The notes under the pieces: generated by a model
Database searches by the model: none
The model's input: only the letters and a program-made list of their open reading frames with translations
What the model was told of the DNA's origin: nothing
Shown: positions 1 through 4,866 of the stretch, one piece after another
How the letters are laid out: each line of letters begins with the position of its first letter
Position numbering within the stretch: the first letter of the stretch is position 1
Position numbers and translations under genes: made by a program
Source of the DNA: Hyphomicrobiales bacterium
GTDB lineage: Bacteria; Pseudomonadota; Alphaproteobacteria; Rhizobiales; S144-35
Assembly: GCA_015494185.1 (NCBI GenBank)
Contig: WGBT01000015.1
Span: 1 to 6,075 of the forward strand
Direction: 5' to 3'
Length of the DNA stretch: 6,075 nt

Positions 1-177
1 GCCTATGCCTATCGGAAATATTCGCTGGCCTATACCGGGGCGGAAAAAAGCGCCCGGCTTGGCAAGCGCGGCATTTGGCGCGGGCAGTTCCTCACCGCAG
101 AGCAGCGGCGGAAATTGCGGAAGGTGAAACCCCGCCCCGCCTGTCTCACCAATCCCTGCACACCTTGCCCGCAATAA
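1..177 (+). CDS. Thermonuclease-like (SNase family) protein, C-terminal part only
   Basis: Frame 1 is open from the first base to a TAA at 175-177 and gives 58 residues. It begins AYAYRKYSLAYTGAEKSARL and continues through KRGIWRGQF. The pattern 'A-Y-R-x-Y-S ... E ... A-R ... K-R-G-I-W-x-G-x-F' is the typical C-terminal helix and tail of staphylococcal-nuclease-like (SNase) proteins, in which the last helix packs against the OB-fold barrel. The catalytic Arg/Glu residues lie earlier in the family and are outside the window, so activity cannot be judged. The tail after residue 40 is basic and ends with three cysteines (NPC, PCP region), which is not a general family feature. Many bacterial members are exported, but the N-terminus is not visible. 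The gene converges on the aldehyde dehydrogenase. The family call is by pattern recognition on a short fragment. Confidence 0.8.
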   Translation, partial: AYAYRKYSLAYTGAEKSARLGKRGIWRGQFLTAEQRRKLRKVKPRPACLTNPCTPCPQ

Positions 178-434
178 CCAAAGGGGCCGCTGGTGTGATA
201 CGGAAAAGAGCAGCGGTCAATGATAAAGCCCTTCCGTATGAGGCAGCAGCTCGCTTCCTTTTCACCGGAAGGATGGCTCTGGCTACTGATCCATATAGGG
301 AGAGGGTAGCTCTGTCTGAACGCATACAAGAATGTAAACGGTCGCTGACTCTCGTTCGCATACTGTTCAATTCATGAAGCAACTTCAAGGGGATGTGGAA
401 AAGATGAATTGATCAATGAAAAAGACCTTTGGTA
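178..434. other. Convergent intergenic region, no gene seen
   Basis: This lies between the stop codons of two converging genes. An 8-base inverted repeat (ATACGGAA at 198-205, TTCCGTAT at 232-239) overlaps a competing 7-bp pairing (185-191 with 212-218, one G-T). Neither is followed by a T run, so neither looks like a classical terminator. On the minus strand, just past the dehydrogenase stop, a tiny ACC-AAA-GGT stem precedes CTTTTT (about 421-434). It is too short to call a terminator with confidence. Open frames across here (for example 75-377 plus, 146-388 minus) have no family features. Confidence 0.5.
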
Positions 435-1880
435 TCAGAATTTTCCCATCAAAAGTTTCATGATGCGGTCAAAGCGCGCGCCCCAGGGAGGCATCAGCCG
501 GTCCATGGCTCTTAAACGTGACTGGTAATAGACCGGCTTACCATGGGAGAAGGTTTTGAAGCCCTCGATGGCATGATAACTGCCGATTCCGGAAGGCCCG
601 ATACCGCCAAAGGGCAGATCATGTTGCGCGATGTGAAAGATGGTGTCGTTGATGGTCACGCCGCCGGCAATTGTATGTTCCATCACGTAACGGATGCGCT
701 TTCGATCATTGTCGAAATAGTAAAGGGCCAGCGGACGGGGACGGGCATTGATCGCCTCGATTGCCTGCTTGAGCGTGTCATAGGGCAAGACCGGTAATAG
801 CGGGCCAAAAATTTCCTCCTGCATGATCTTCATATCCTCATTGACATTAAGCAAGAGGTGGGGCGCAATCTTTTTGCGCTTTTCATTGACGGCACCTTCG
901 CCAGCCGGATCGAGGCAAAAAATTTCCGCACCTTTGGCTTTGGCATCCTCGATCAGGGCGAGCAATCGTTGGTAGTGTTGTTGATTGATGATGGTGCTAT
1001 AATCGACATTGCTGACGAGTTTGGGGTAAAACTCGGCTACAGCCATGTGATAGGCGTCCGTGAATGCCTCAACGGCACGGCGCGGGACCATCACATAATC
1101 CGGAGCGATACAGGTTTGCCCCGCATTGAGTAGTTTGCCAAAGGCAATGCGCCGGGCGGCGGTTTTCAGATCAAAGCTTTCATGGATGAGTGTTGGGGAC
1201 TTGCCGCCCAATTCCAGTGTCACGGGGCAGAGATTTTCCGCAGCCGCTTTCATGACTTGTTTGCCGATCTTGGTTGAGCCAGTGAATAGAATGTGATCGA
1301 AAGGCAAATGGGTGAGTTGTGCAGCCACTGCCGCATCACCATTGATGACCTGGACTTGATCTGGCGCAAAAATATCTGAAATCATGGTTTTCAGAGCTTT
1401 TGCAGTTGCCGGGGCCAGCTCGGAAGGTTTGATGATGACCCGGTTTCCCGCTGCCAAGGCGCCAATTAACGGCTCAAGCGATAACAGCAATGGATAGTTC
1501 CACGGTGCAATCACCAGCACGACGCCTTTGGGTTGATAGAGAATCTGAGCTTTTGAGGGCAGAAAGGTCCAATTGACGGCGCGGCGCTCTGGTTTCATCC
1601 AACGTGGAAGCTGCTTGATGGTATAGCTCAGTGAGCCGCCAAGGGGAAGGATTTCCGTCAACAGGATTTCGCGCGGGGAACGTCCGCCAAAATCCCGAAA
1701 AACCGATCCGACCAAAGCCTTGCCATGTTTTTCCAATCCCTTTTGCAATGCTTTTAAAAGGGCTATTCGGTGTTTGGCCGGGGGAATGCCATCACGGCGG
1801 CTGGCTTTTTGCATGCGCTCGAAAATCTGGCGAATTTCTGTGGCATCTTCAGCGGGCTGTTGTGGTGTCGGATGGGTCAT
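435..1880 (-). CDS. Class 3 aldehyde dehydrogenase, coniferyl-aldehyde-dehydrogenase-like
   Basis: This is a 481-residue NAD(P)+-dependent aldehyde dehydrogenase that oxidises an aldehyde to the acid, probably in the cytosol. Motifs, numbered from the start chosen here, are: PWNYP with the oxyanion Asn at 128; KPSE at 151-154 (cofactor binding); FTGST at 199-203 (Rossmann loop); LELGGK with general-base Glu223; NAGQTC with catalytic Cys257; EEIFGP at 355-360; and PFGGIGPSG from 423. Length and the short basic C-terminus after FSHGKPV are typical of the ALDH3 class and of the bacterial 'coniferyl aldehyde dehydrogenase' group. The true substrate cannot be read from sequence; fatty or aromatic aldehydes are both plausible. 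The frame stays open upstream to 2018, but that longer start would overlap the upstream gene and translate a hairpin. ATG at 1880 has GGAAG seven bases upstream and is preferred. Confidence 0.93.
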   Translation of the reverse strand: MTHPTPQQPAEDATEIRQIFERMQKASRRDGIPPAKHRIALLKALQKGLEKHGKALVGSVFRDFGGRSPREILLTEILPLGGSLSYTIKQLPRWMKPERRAVNWTFLPSKAQILYQPKGVVLVIAPWNYPLLLSLEPLIGALAAGNRVIIKPSELAPATAKALKTMISDIFAPDQVQVINGDAAVAAQLTHLPFDHILFTGSTKIGKQVMKAAAENLCPVTLELGGKSPTLIHESFDLKTAARRIAFGKLLNAGQTCIAPDYVMVPRRAVEAFTDAYHMAVAEFYPKLVSNVDYSTIINQQHYQRLLALIEDAKAKGAEIFCLDPAGEGAVNEKRKKIAPHLLLNVNEDMKIMQEEIFGPLLPVLPYDTLKQAIEAINARPRPLALYYFDNDRKRIRYVMEHTIAGGVTINDTIFHIAQHDLPFGGIGPSGIGSYHAIEGFKTFSHGKPVYYQSRLRAMDRLMPPWGARFDRIMKLLMGKF

Positions 1881-1887
1881 TGCAGCG

Positions 1888-1892
1888 CTTCC
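1888..1892 (-). promoter_or_regulatory. Ribosome binding site deciding the dehydrogenase start
   Basis: GGAAG on the minus strand stands seven bases before ATG at 1880. This supports the 481-residue start over the open-frame extension that reaches 2018. Confidence 0.65.
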
Positions 1893-1894
1893 GG

Positions 1895-1938
1895 AAATAA
1901 AACAGGCATGCCCCGGTTGCAGTCGGCCGGGACATGCC
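1895..1938 (-). terminator. 12-bp hairpin with T-rich tail between repeat protein and dehydrogenase
   Basis: On the minus strand, GGCATGTCCCGG (1938-1927) pairs with CCGGGGCATGCC (1916-1905) across a 10-base loop. All twelve positions pair in minus-strand RNA, one as U-G; plus-strand RNA would have an A-C mismatch there, so the minus strand is the functional one. TGTTTTATTT follows directly (1904-1895). The hairpin starts 46 bases past the stop of the upstream repeat protein, which fits an intrinsic terminator for that gene. It also ends only 12 bases before the dehydrogenase ribosome binding site, so it could instead be a leader structure or attenuator. Confidence 0.7.
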
Positions 1939-1941
1939 GTC

Positions 1942-1968
1942 TTTATAGAGATATCGGTTGTTTGTAAA
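1942..1968 (-). promoter_or_regulatory. Possible sigma-70-type promoter for the aldehyde dehydrogenase
   Basis: On the minus strand, TTTACA (1968-1963, five of six bases of the -35 consensus) is followed after 15 bases by TATAAA (1947-1942, five of six of the -10). The spacer is shorter than the usual 16-18. Transcription would start near 1935, essentially at the base of the hairpin at 1905-1938, so the mRNA would begin with that stem. Confidence 0.4.
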
Positions 1969-1983
1969 CCGCTCTGTAAGTCA

Positions 1984-2721
1984 TCATAAGCAATCGCGGC
2001 GGCTGACGGCCCAGACACGGCGGCCAGGACTGACCATCACCCGTTCTTCTTTCCAGCCATAAACCGCCGGTGTGGTGACATAGCGGGTTTTCGGCGGGCG
2101 AACCATGACCGTTTCAGTGCGCCAGGCATAAACCGGTTTGTGATAGATTTTGGTGTATTGGGCGGGACGAACCAGCACCCGTTTTTTCACCCAACCATAA
2201 ACCGCCGGTTGATGCACCGTGTAGCTTTTGGCAGGGCGGACCAGCACCCGGCGGGAAACGTGCCGCACCTCGGCGGGAACTTGCACCTTGCACATCTTGC
2301 GGCGAAACAGGCCACGGCGGCGCCATTCGATGCGTGCGGGGCGGACAATCTGGGTTTCCTTCACCGTGGTATAGACCGCTGGCTCATAACGGCGTTCAGA
2401 ACGAGCCGGCGAGATCATGACACGCTCTCGTACGGTGCGGTAAACCGCTGGAATTTTTTTGGTGGTATAATAACCATCGCGCACTTTCACCCGAACCCGG
2501 CGGGTTTTATAAACCCCAGGGGTGGTCACCGCACGGCGGGTTTCCGGTTGCAGCAAAACCCGAACCCGCCGGGTGGTGTAAACCGGGCCCGTGTGGACTT
2601 TCTCATAGCAGCTTAGCACTTTACCGCGGTCACGAAACAGACCACCCGCATCGGCTTGTGAACCTGTCAGTGCCGTCAAGACAACCGCAGCGCCTGCCAC
2701 GGTCATGGTACGCGTGAACAT
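1984..2721 (-). CDS. Exported protein of eight 23-residue P-x-V-Y repeats
   Basis: This 245-residue, strongly basic protein has no enzyme motif. Residues 1-25 form a signal peptide (MFTRT, then hydrophobic VAGAAVVLTALTG, then ADA before GG), so it should be periplasmic or envelope-associated. The rest is a tandem repeat with period 23, starting near residues 45, 68, 91, 114, 149, 172, 195 and 218. The pattern is roughly P-A-V-Y-x-x-x-x-x-R-V-x-V-x-P-A, for example PAVYGWVKKRVLVRPAQYTK. A 12-residue basic insert (WRRRGLFRRKMC region) interrupts the fourth unit. Alternating valines and aromatics suggest short beta strands. Similar 'VY-x-T-V-x-x-x-V-L-V-x-P-A' repeats occur in poorly characterised envelope proteins; I know of no established function. 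Cysteines are at 38, 144 and 244. A GTG at 2730 would add three residues, but the ATG at 2721 has the better-placed ribosome binding site. Confidence 0.85.
   Translation of the reverse strand: MFTRTMTVAGAAVVLTALTGSQADAGGLFRDRGKVLSCYEKVHTGPVYTTRRVRVLLQPETRRAVTTPGVYKTRRVRVKVRDGYYTTKKIPAVYRTVRERVMISPARSERRYEPAVYTTVKETQIVRPARIEWRRRGLFRRKMCKVQVPAEVRHVSRRVLVRPAKSYTVHQPAVYGWVKKRVLVRPAQYTKIYHKPVYAWRTETVMVRPPKTRYVTTPAVYGWKEERVMVSPGRRVWAVSRRDCL
2002..2589 (-). repeat. Tandem 69-base (23-codon) repeats inside the exported protein gene
   Basis: Eight degenerate units follow each other at exactly 69 bases except for a 36-base insertion after the fourth. At DNA level the recurring piece is the codons for PAVY: 'cataaaccgccggt' and close variants appear on the plus strand near 2057 and 2196, with looser versions elsewhere. 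Units 6 to 8 (C-terminal) are most alike, which suggests the most recent duplication there. Confidence 0.8.
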
Positions 2722-2729
2722 CAAACGCA

Positions 2730-2736
2730 CTCCCTT
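2730..2736 (-). promoter_or_regulatory. Ribosome binding site deciding the repeat-protein start
   Basis: AAGGGAG on the minus strand lies eight bases before ATG at 2721. The alternative GTG at 2728-2730 overlaps this site, so it would have no usable ribosome binding site of its own. Confidence 0.65.
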
Positions 2737-3075
2737 TACTCTTTAACTCGAACTCGAAAAAATCATCGTTTCACTTGTCAGGACATCAGCAACAGGTGTC
2801 GCCAAGCCCCCATCGGCGTGACCAAGCGGCTGGATTGGCCATGCTGTCACGCTCTCCCATTACGGCCCGCATACCGCCTTCAGGACCATGAGATTGATAA
2901 AGTTGTACATGATAAAAATGAAGTTTTACAGGGAATGACGTAGTCGTGGTTAAGTATTACATAAATTTACTGATGGTAAATCATCATTAATACTTAGTTA
3001 TATTTTTTGATAAGGAAGGAAAAGAGTGGGAGGAGAACAATTCATCCAGCTTCTTGTCAGTATTATTGGGGGGAT
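2737..3075. other. Intergenic region of about 340 bases, no gene seen
   Basis: No open frame of credible length is visible. Two inverted repeats stand out: GCGTGAC/GTCACGC at 2816-2822 and 2846-2852 (perfect, 23-base gap, with smaller inner pairings), and the nested AT-rich repeat at 2951-2996, listed separately. A purine-rich run (3011-3036) lies downstream of the SUKH gene on its non-coding strand. I could not identify a convincing promoter for the repeat protein. Confidence 0.5.
2951..2996. repeat. Nested AT-rich inverted repeat
   Basis: The outer arms TAAGTATTA (2951-2959) and TAATACTTA (2988-2996) are perfect complements. Inside them ATTTAC (2965-2970) and GTAAAT (2976-2981) form a second perfect stem with a five-base loop. 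On the plus strand the structure is followed by TTATATTTTTTG. No plus-strand gene lies just upstream to need a terminator, and the minus-strand side has no T run. It could be an operator, a cruciform site or a weak terminator. Confidence 0.6.
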
Positions 3076-3705
3076 TTATTTGGCAAAGGCGGTGAATTCT
3101 TCGCGGTTTTTCCAGTCTGGCAGGGCGCGGTCGAGAAAATCGGTCAGGCGAGTTTGTTCGGCAAGATCCTTTTCCCTTACCGCTTGTTCCATGCGCACGG
3201 CCAAATCTTCAACATCGACGTAAAGCTGCTTCAAGAAATCCTCAAAGCTCAAGGCAACCGTCACCCAGGCATTGTCTTCCGGCTGGTCGTCATGCCCTGG
3301 AATGCCCATCACAAACACCACCACCCGGCCATTGCCTTCAGGTGTCAAGTCCAAATAGGCTTCGCAACCGCTGTCATCGCGGGCAAAAGGCAAGACTTGC
3401 CGAGGGAGCTGGGCAGCTTCGCGGGAAAGTTCGAGCTCTTTTTCAAAGCTGCCCATGCCATTTGCGGCATTGCGCGGCCGGGTGCCATAAAGGGTCGAAA
3501 AAGCCCGGCTTACAGGTTTTTCCGGGTGGGCAATATCAAGCGCATAGCCAAACAACGTCGCCCCATTGGCAACGTCCAGATAGGCGCGAAAGCTGGCGGG
3601 GAGTTTGGCTTGCAAATTGGCTTCCAAAGCGGCGATTTCCTGTTCTGTCGGACGGTCCAACGGGTTGGTAAACCAGATCCCGCAATATTCCTTATATTCA
3701 GCCAC
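3076..3705 (-). CDS. SUKH / SMI1-KNR4 family protein (possible immunity protein)
   Basis: This is a 209-residue soluble protein with no signal peptide or membrane segment. The SUKH core is recognisable. Residues 18-48 (RPTEQEIAALEANL, then LPASFRAYLDVANG) match the family's 'I..lE..lg..LP..yr.fl...NGG' N-terminal signature. The segment near 104-132 (VLPFARDDSGCEAYLDL, then GRVVVFV) matches the 'ifpfa.d..G..y.ld' strand-turn-strand. Residues 150-162 (VALSFEDFLKQLY) match the closing helix. About 45 residues follow, mostly a charged helix (VEDLAVRMEQAVREKDLAEQ), which the basic domain does not need. Many bacterial SUKH proteins neutralise polymorphic or contact-dependent toxins; others are cellular regulators. 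No toxin, Rhs or secretion gene is in view, so an immunity role is only a family-level possibility. The start is GTG, with GGAG eight bases upstream (3714-3717). Confidence 0.85.
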   Translation of the reverse strand: MAEYKEYCGIWFTNPLDRPTEQEIAALEANLQAKLPASFRAYLDVANGATLFGYALDIAHPEKPVSRAFSTLYGTRPRNAANGMGSFEKELELSREAAQLPRQVLPFARDDSGCEAYLDLTPEGNGRVVVFVMGIPGHDDQPEDNAWVTVALSFEDFLKQLYVDVEDLAVRMEQAVREKDLAEQTRLTDFLDRALPDWKNREEFTAFAK

Positions 3706-3786
3706 CAGATTCGCTCCGTAATACTTTCCGTTTTCTTGGTTTTATCTTCAAATCTCTATTGAGGGGACAGGCAGTGACTGATTGAG

Positions 3787-3914
3787 TTAAAGAACCTCTA
3801 ATCAAACAACCTCTCCCACCGCCGCCCTTGACCAACCACCTAGGGGTTGCTGCAGAAAATGGGCGGTTGACAGAGGGAGGCGGTGGGGCAGCACTTTATT
3901 CAGTGGTTCCTTAA
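3787..3914. repeat. Long imperfect palindrome, about 128 bases
   Basis: The left arm is 3787-3840 and the right arm 3862-3914, with a 21-base loop. The best-matching blocks are TTAAAGAACC with GGTTCCTTAA (nine of ten), CCCACCGCC (3815-3823) with GGCGGTGGG (3879-3887, perfect), and AACCACC with GGCGGTT (six of seven). At the tip CAACC (3833-3837) can also pair with GGTTG (3845-3849), giving a branched fold. Neither end carries a T run. By hand alignment about seven arm differences remain G-U paired in minus-strand RNA against about two in plus-strand RNA. Ends read TTAA on both sides; a target duplication is not evident. Confidence 0.8.
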
Positions 3915-3930
3915 ATCTCCCAGCCGAAAC

Positions 3931-3948
3931 GTCCTTACTTTCCATGGT
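3931..3948. repeat. Single copy of an 18-base repeat word
   Basis: GTCCTTACTTTCCATGGT matches the reverse complement of the right arm end of the palindrome at 5932-6064 in 17 of 18 positions, and that palindrome's left arm end in 16 of 18. Here it is not mirrored by a second copy. It starts 16 bases past the end of the palindrome at 3787-3914. Confidence 0.7.
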
Positions 3949-4066
3949 GGAGAGCAAGGCCAAATGGGCCACTGTCTGTCAGGCTGAAAACCGTTTTTTA
4001 TTTTTATACTTTGACCATTACATTTTATTGAATTTCTGTTGCCAAAGCCAAGGTGGTCACTCTAAG

Positions 4067-4741
4067 TCAATCTAACGGACGTGACAGGGTGAAGGCACCA
4101 CGAATATCGCCAATCTTAAATCCGGTCGCTTGGTCTTCCGGATAAAGATCCTTCAGTTGCGCCCGAACGTCGTCTTTGATCTCTGTGCCGTGACAATTCA
4201 GGCAGACCTTGCCGGTGGGAATGGCTTTCATGAAGCGAAACACCCGCTTGCCATCAACATTGACGATTTCCTTGTAAGCCAGTTTCTTCGGATCGGCGCC
4301 ATTGGCACGTTGTTTCTCAAATTCCTGCAGCACTTTCAGTTCAAAGGCATCGGGTTTGTTTTCAGGATTGCGCAATTTGAGGGCTGTGCGGCCGATCTTC
4401 CAGCCTTTGGCATTGGCGTTGACTTCTTCGGTCACCGTTGGAGCTGCAGCTTGGCAGACCCCCACAGCGGCCGCAGGGCCATCCGCCTTCATTGCCGCAA
4501 CGAGCTCCCCTTTCAACTTGCCGGCAAATTGTTTGATTAGAGCTTTGGCTTCGCCAACGAGCTTTGCCTGATCAACGGATTGAGAATCAGAACCAGCGGT
4601 TTCGGCTGGTTTTGAGGCTGTTGCCATATCGACTGCCCTTGCCTTGAGACCGGCCTGTGCCTTGAGCCCCAGCCCAATGCCCGTGACCCCGCCTCCAGCA
4701 AGGATCAAGGCCAGCAGCAGTTTCGATATACCATTAGTCAT
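4067..4741 (-). CDS. Tll0287-like c-type haem protein, exported or membrane-anchored
   Basis: This 224-residue protein starts with a hydrophobic segment (residues 7-26, LLLALILAGGGVTGIGLGL) that is either a signal peptide or an uncleaved anchor. An Ala/Ser-rich linker follows to about residue 57. The body, residues 60-224, matches the Tll0287-like / DUF3365 domain: a helix leading to VGVCQAAAP with Cys96, then GWKIGRTALKLRNPENKPD (114-131), then the haem site CLNCH at 180-184, and a C-terminal GDIRGAFTLSRPL. In this family a c-type haem is attached at CxxCH; the cyanobacterial founder protein is reported to use a cysteine as second axial ligand, and Cys96 is the natural candidate here. The protein should work outside the cytoplasm as a redox sensor or electron carrier. 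Related domains often precede signalling modules, but this one is stand-alone. ATG at 4741 has GGAG seven bases upstream (4749-4752). Confidence 0.88.
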   Translation of the reverse strand: MTNGISKLLLALILAGGGVTGIGLGLKAQAGLKARAVDMATASKPAETAGSDSQSVDQAKLVGEAKALIKQFAGKLKGELVAAMKADGPAAAVGVCQAAAPTVTEEVNANAKGWKIGRTALKLRNPENKPDAFELKVLQEFEKQRANGADPKKLAYKEIVNVDGKRVFRFMKAIPTGKVCLNCHGTEIKDDVRAQLKDLYPEDQATGFKIGDIRGAFTLSRPLD

Positions 4742-4773
4742 TGTTGTTCTCCATCATCACGGCGAGCGGCGCC

Positions 4774-4790
4774 CGATAATTTTTTTATCG
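4774..4790. repeat. Small hairpin in the haem-protein leader
   Basis: CGATAA (4774-4779) and TTATCG (4785-4790) are perfect complements around a five-base T/A loop. It lies about 22 bases upstream of the ribosome binding site of the haem protein and beside a GC-rich stretch containing GGCGCC. It could be a small operator or leader stem. Confidence 0.4.
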
Positions 4791-4794
4791 ACGC

Positions 4795-4835
4795 AAAACA
4801 GGCTCAATTTTGGTTGGCAAACAATATAGCCCTGT
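4795..4835 (-). terminator. Possible weak terminator after ispE
   Basis: On the minus strand ACAGGGCT (4835-4828) can pair with AGCCTGT (4804-4798) with one bulged base, and TTTT follows (4798-4795). The loop is long, 23 bases, and the T run is short, so this is a weak candidate. It is 32 bases past the ispE stop. A possible promoter overlaps it: TTGCAG (4851-4846), 17-base spacer, TATATT (4828-4823), which could serve the haem protein gene. Confidence 0.3.
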
Positions 4836-4866
4836 CGCAGGTTGGCTGCAAATGACAAGCAGCGGA

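Larger units (their letters stand above)
3706..4066. other. Intergenic region of 361 bases dominated by inverted repeats
   Basis: Between the haem protein gene and the SUKH gene, both minus, the region holds the long palindrome at 3787-3914, the lone repeat word at 3931-3948, and small stems at 3937-3953 and 3959-3971. A T-rich tract lies on the plus strand at 3992-4004. I found no convincing promoter for the SUKH gene and no clean terminator for the haem gene. A 47-codon open frame on the minus strand (3802-3945) runs through the palindrome but has no ribosome binding site. Confidence 0.55.

Noticed and set aside
75..377. 100-codon plus-strand open frame overlapping the nuclease end
   Set aside because: It overlaps a recognisable coding frame, has no family features and no good ribosome binding site.
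146..388. 80-codon minus-strand open frame in the convergent spacer
   Set aside because: Arg/Ala-rich composition without motifs, and it overlaps the nuclease C-terminus on the other strand.
408..417. ATTGATCAAT perfect palindrome
   Set aside because: Ten AT-rich bases are expected by chance at this scale and nothing nearby gives it a role.
1881..2018. Upstream extension of the aldehyde dehydrogenase frame to 2018
   Set aside because: It would overlap the end of the repeat-protein gene, run through a hairpin with T-rich tail, and lacks the ribosome binding site seen before 1880.
2002..2589. CRISPR array or minisatellite as an explanation of the regular 69-base spacing
   Set aside because: The period is a multiple of three, units are degenerate at DNA level but regular at protein level, and the frame is intact; it is a protein repeat.
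2140..2616. 158-codon plus-strand open frame opposite the repeat protein
   Set aside because: It is the antisense of a tandem repeat; the minus frame has a signal peptide and regular 23-residue periodicity.
3007..3762. 251-codon plus-strand open frame opposite the SUKH gene
   Set aside because: It is the reverse-strand shadow of the SUKH gene, which has clear family signatures and a ribosome binding site.
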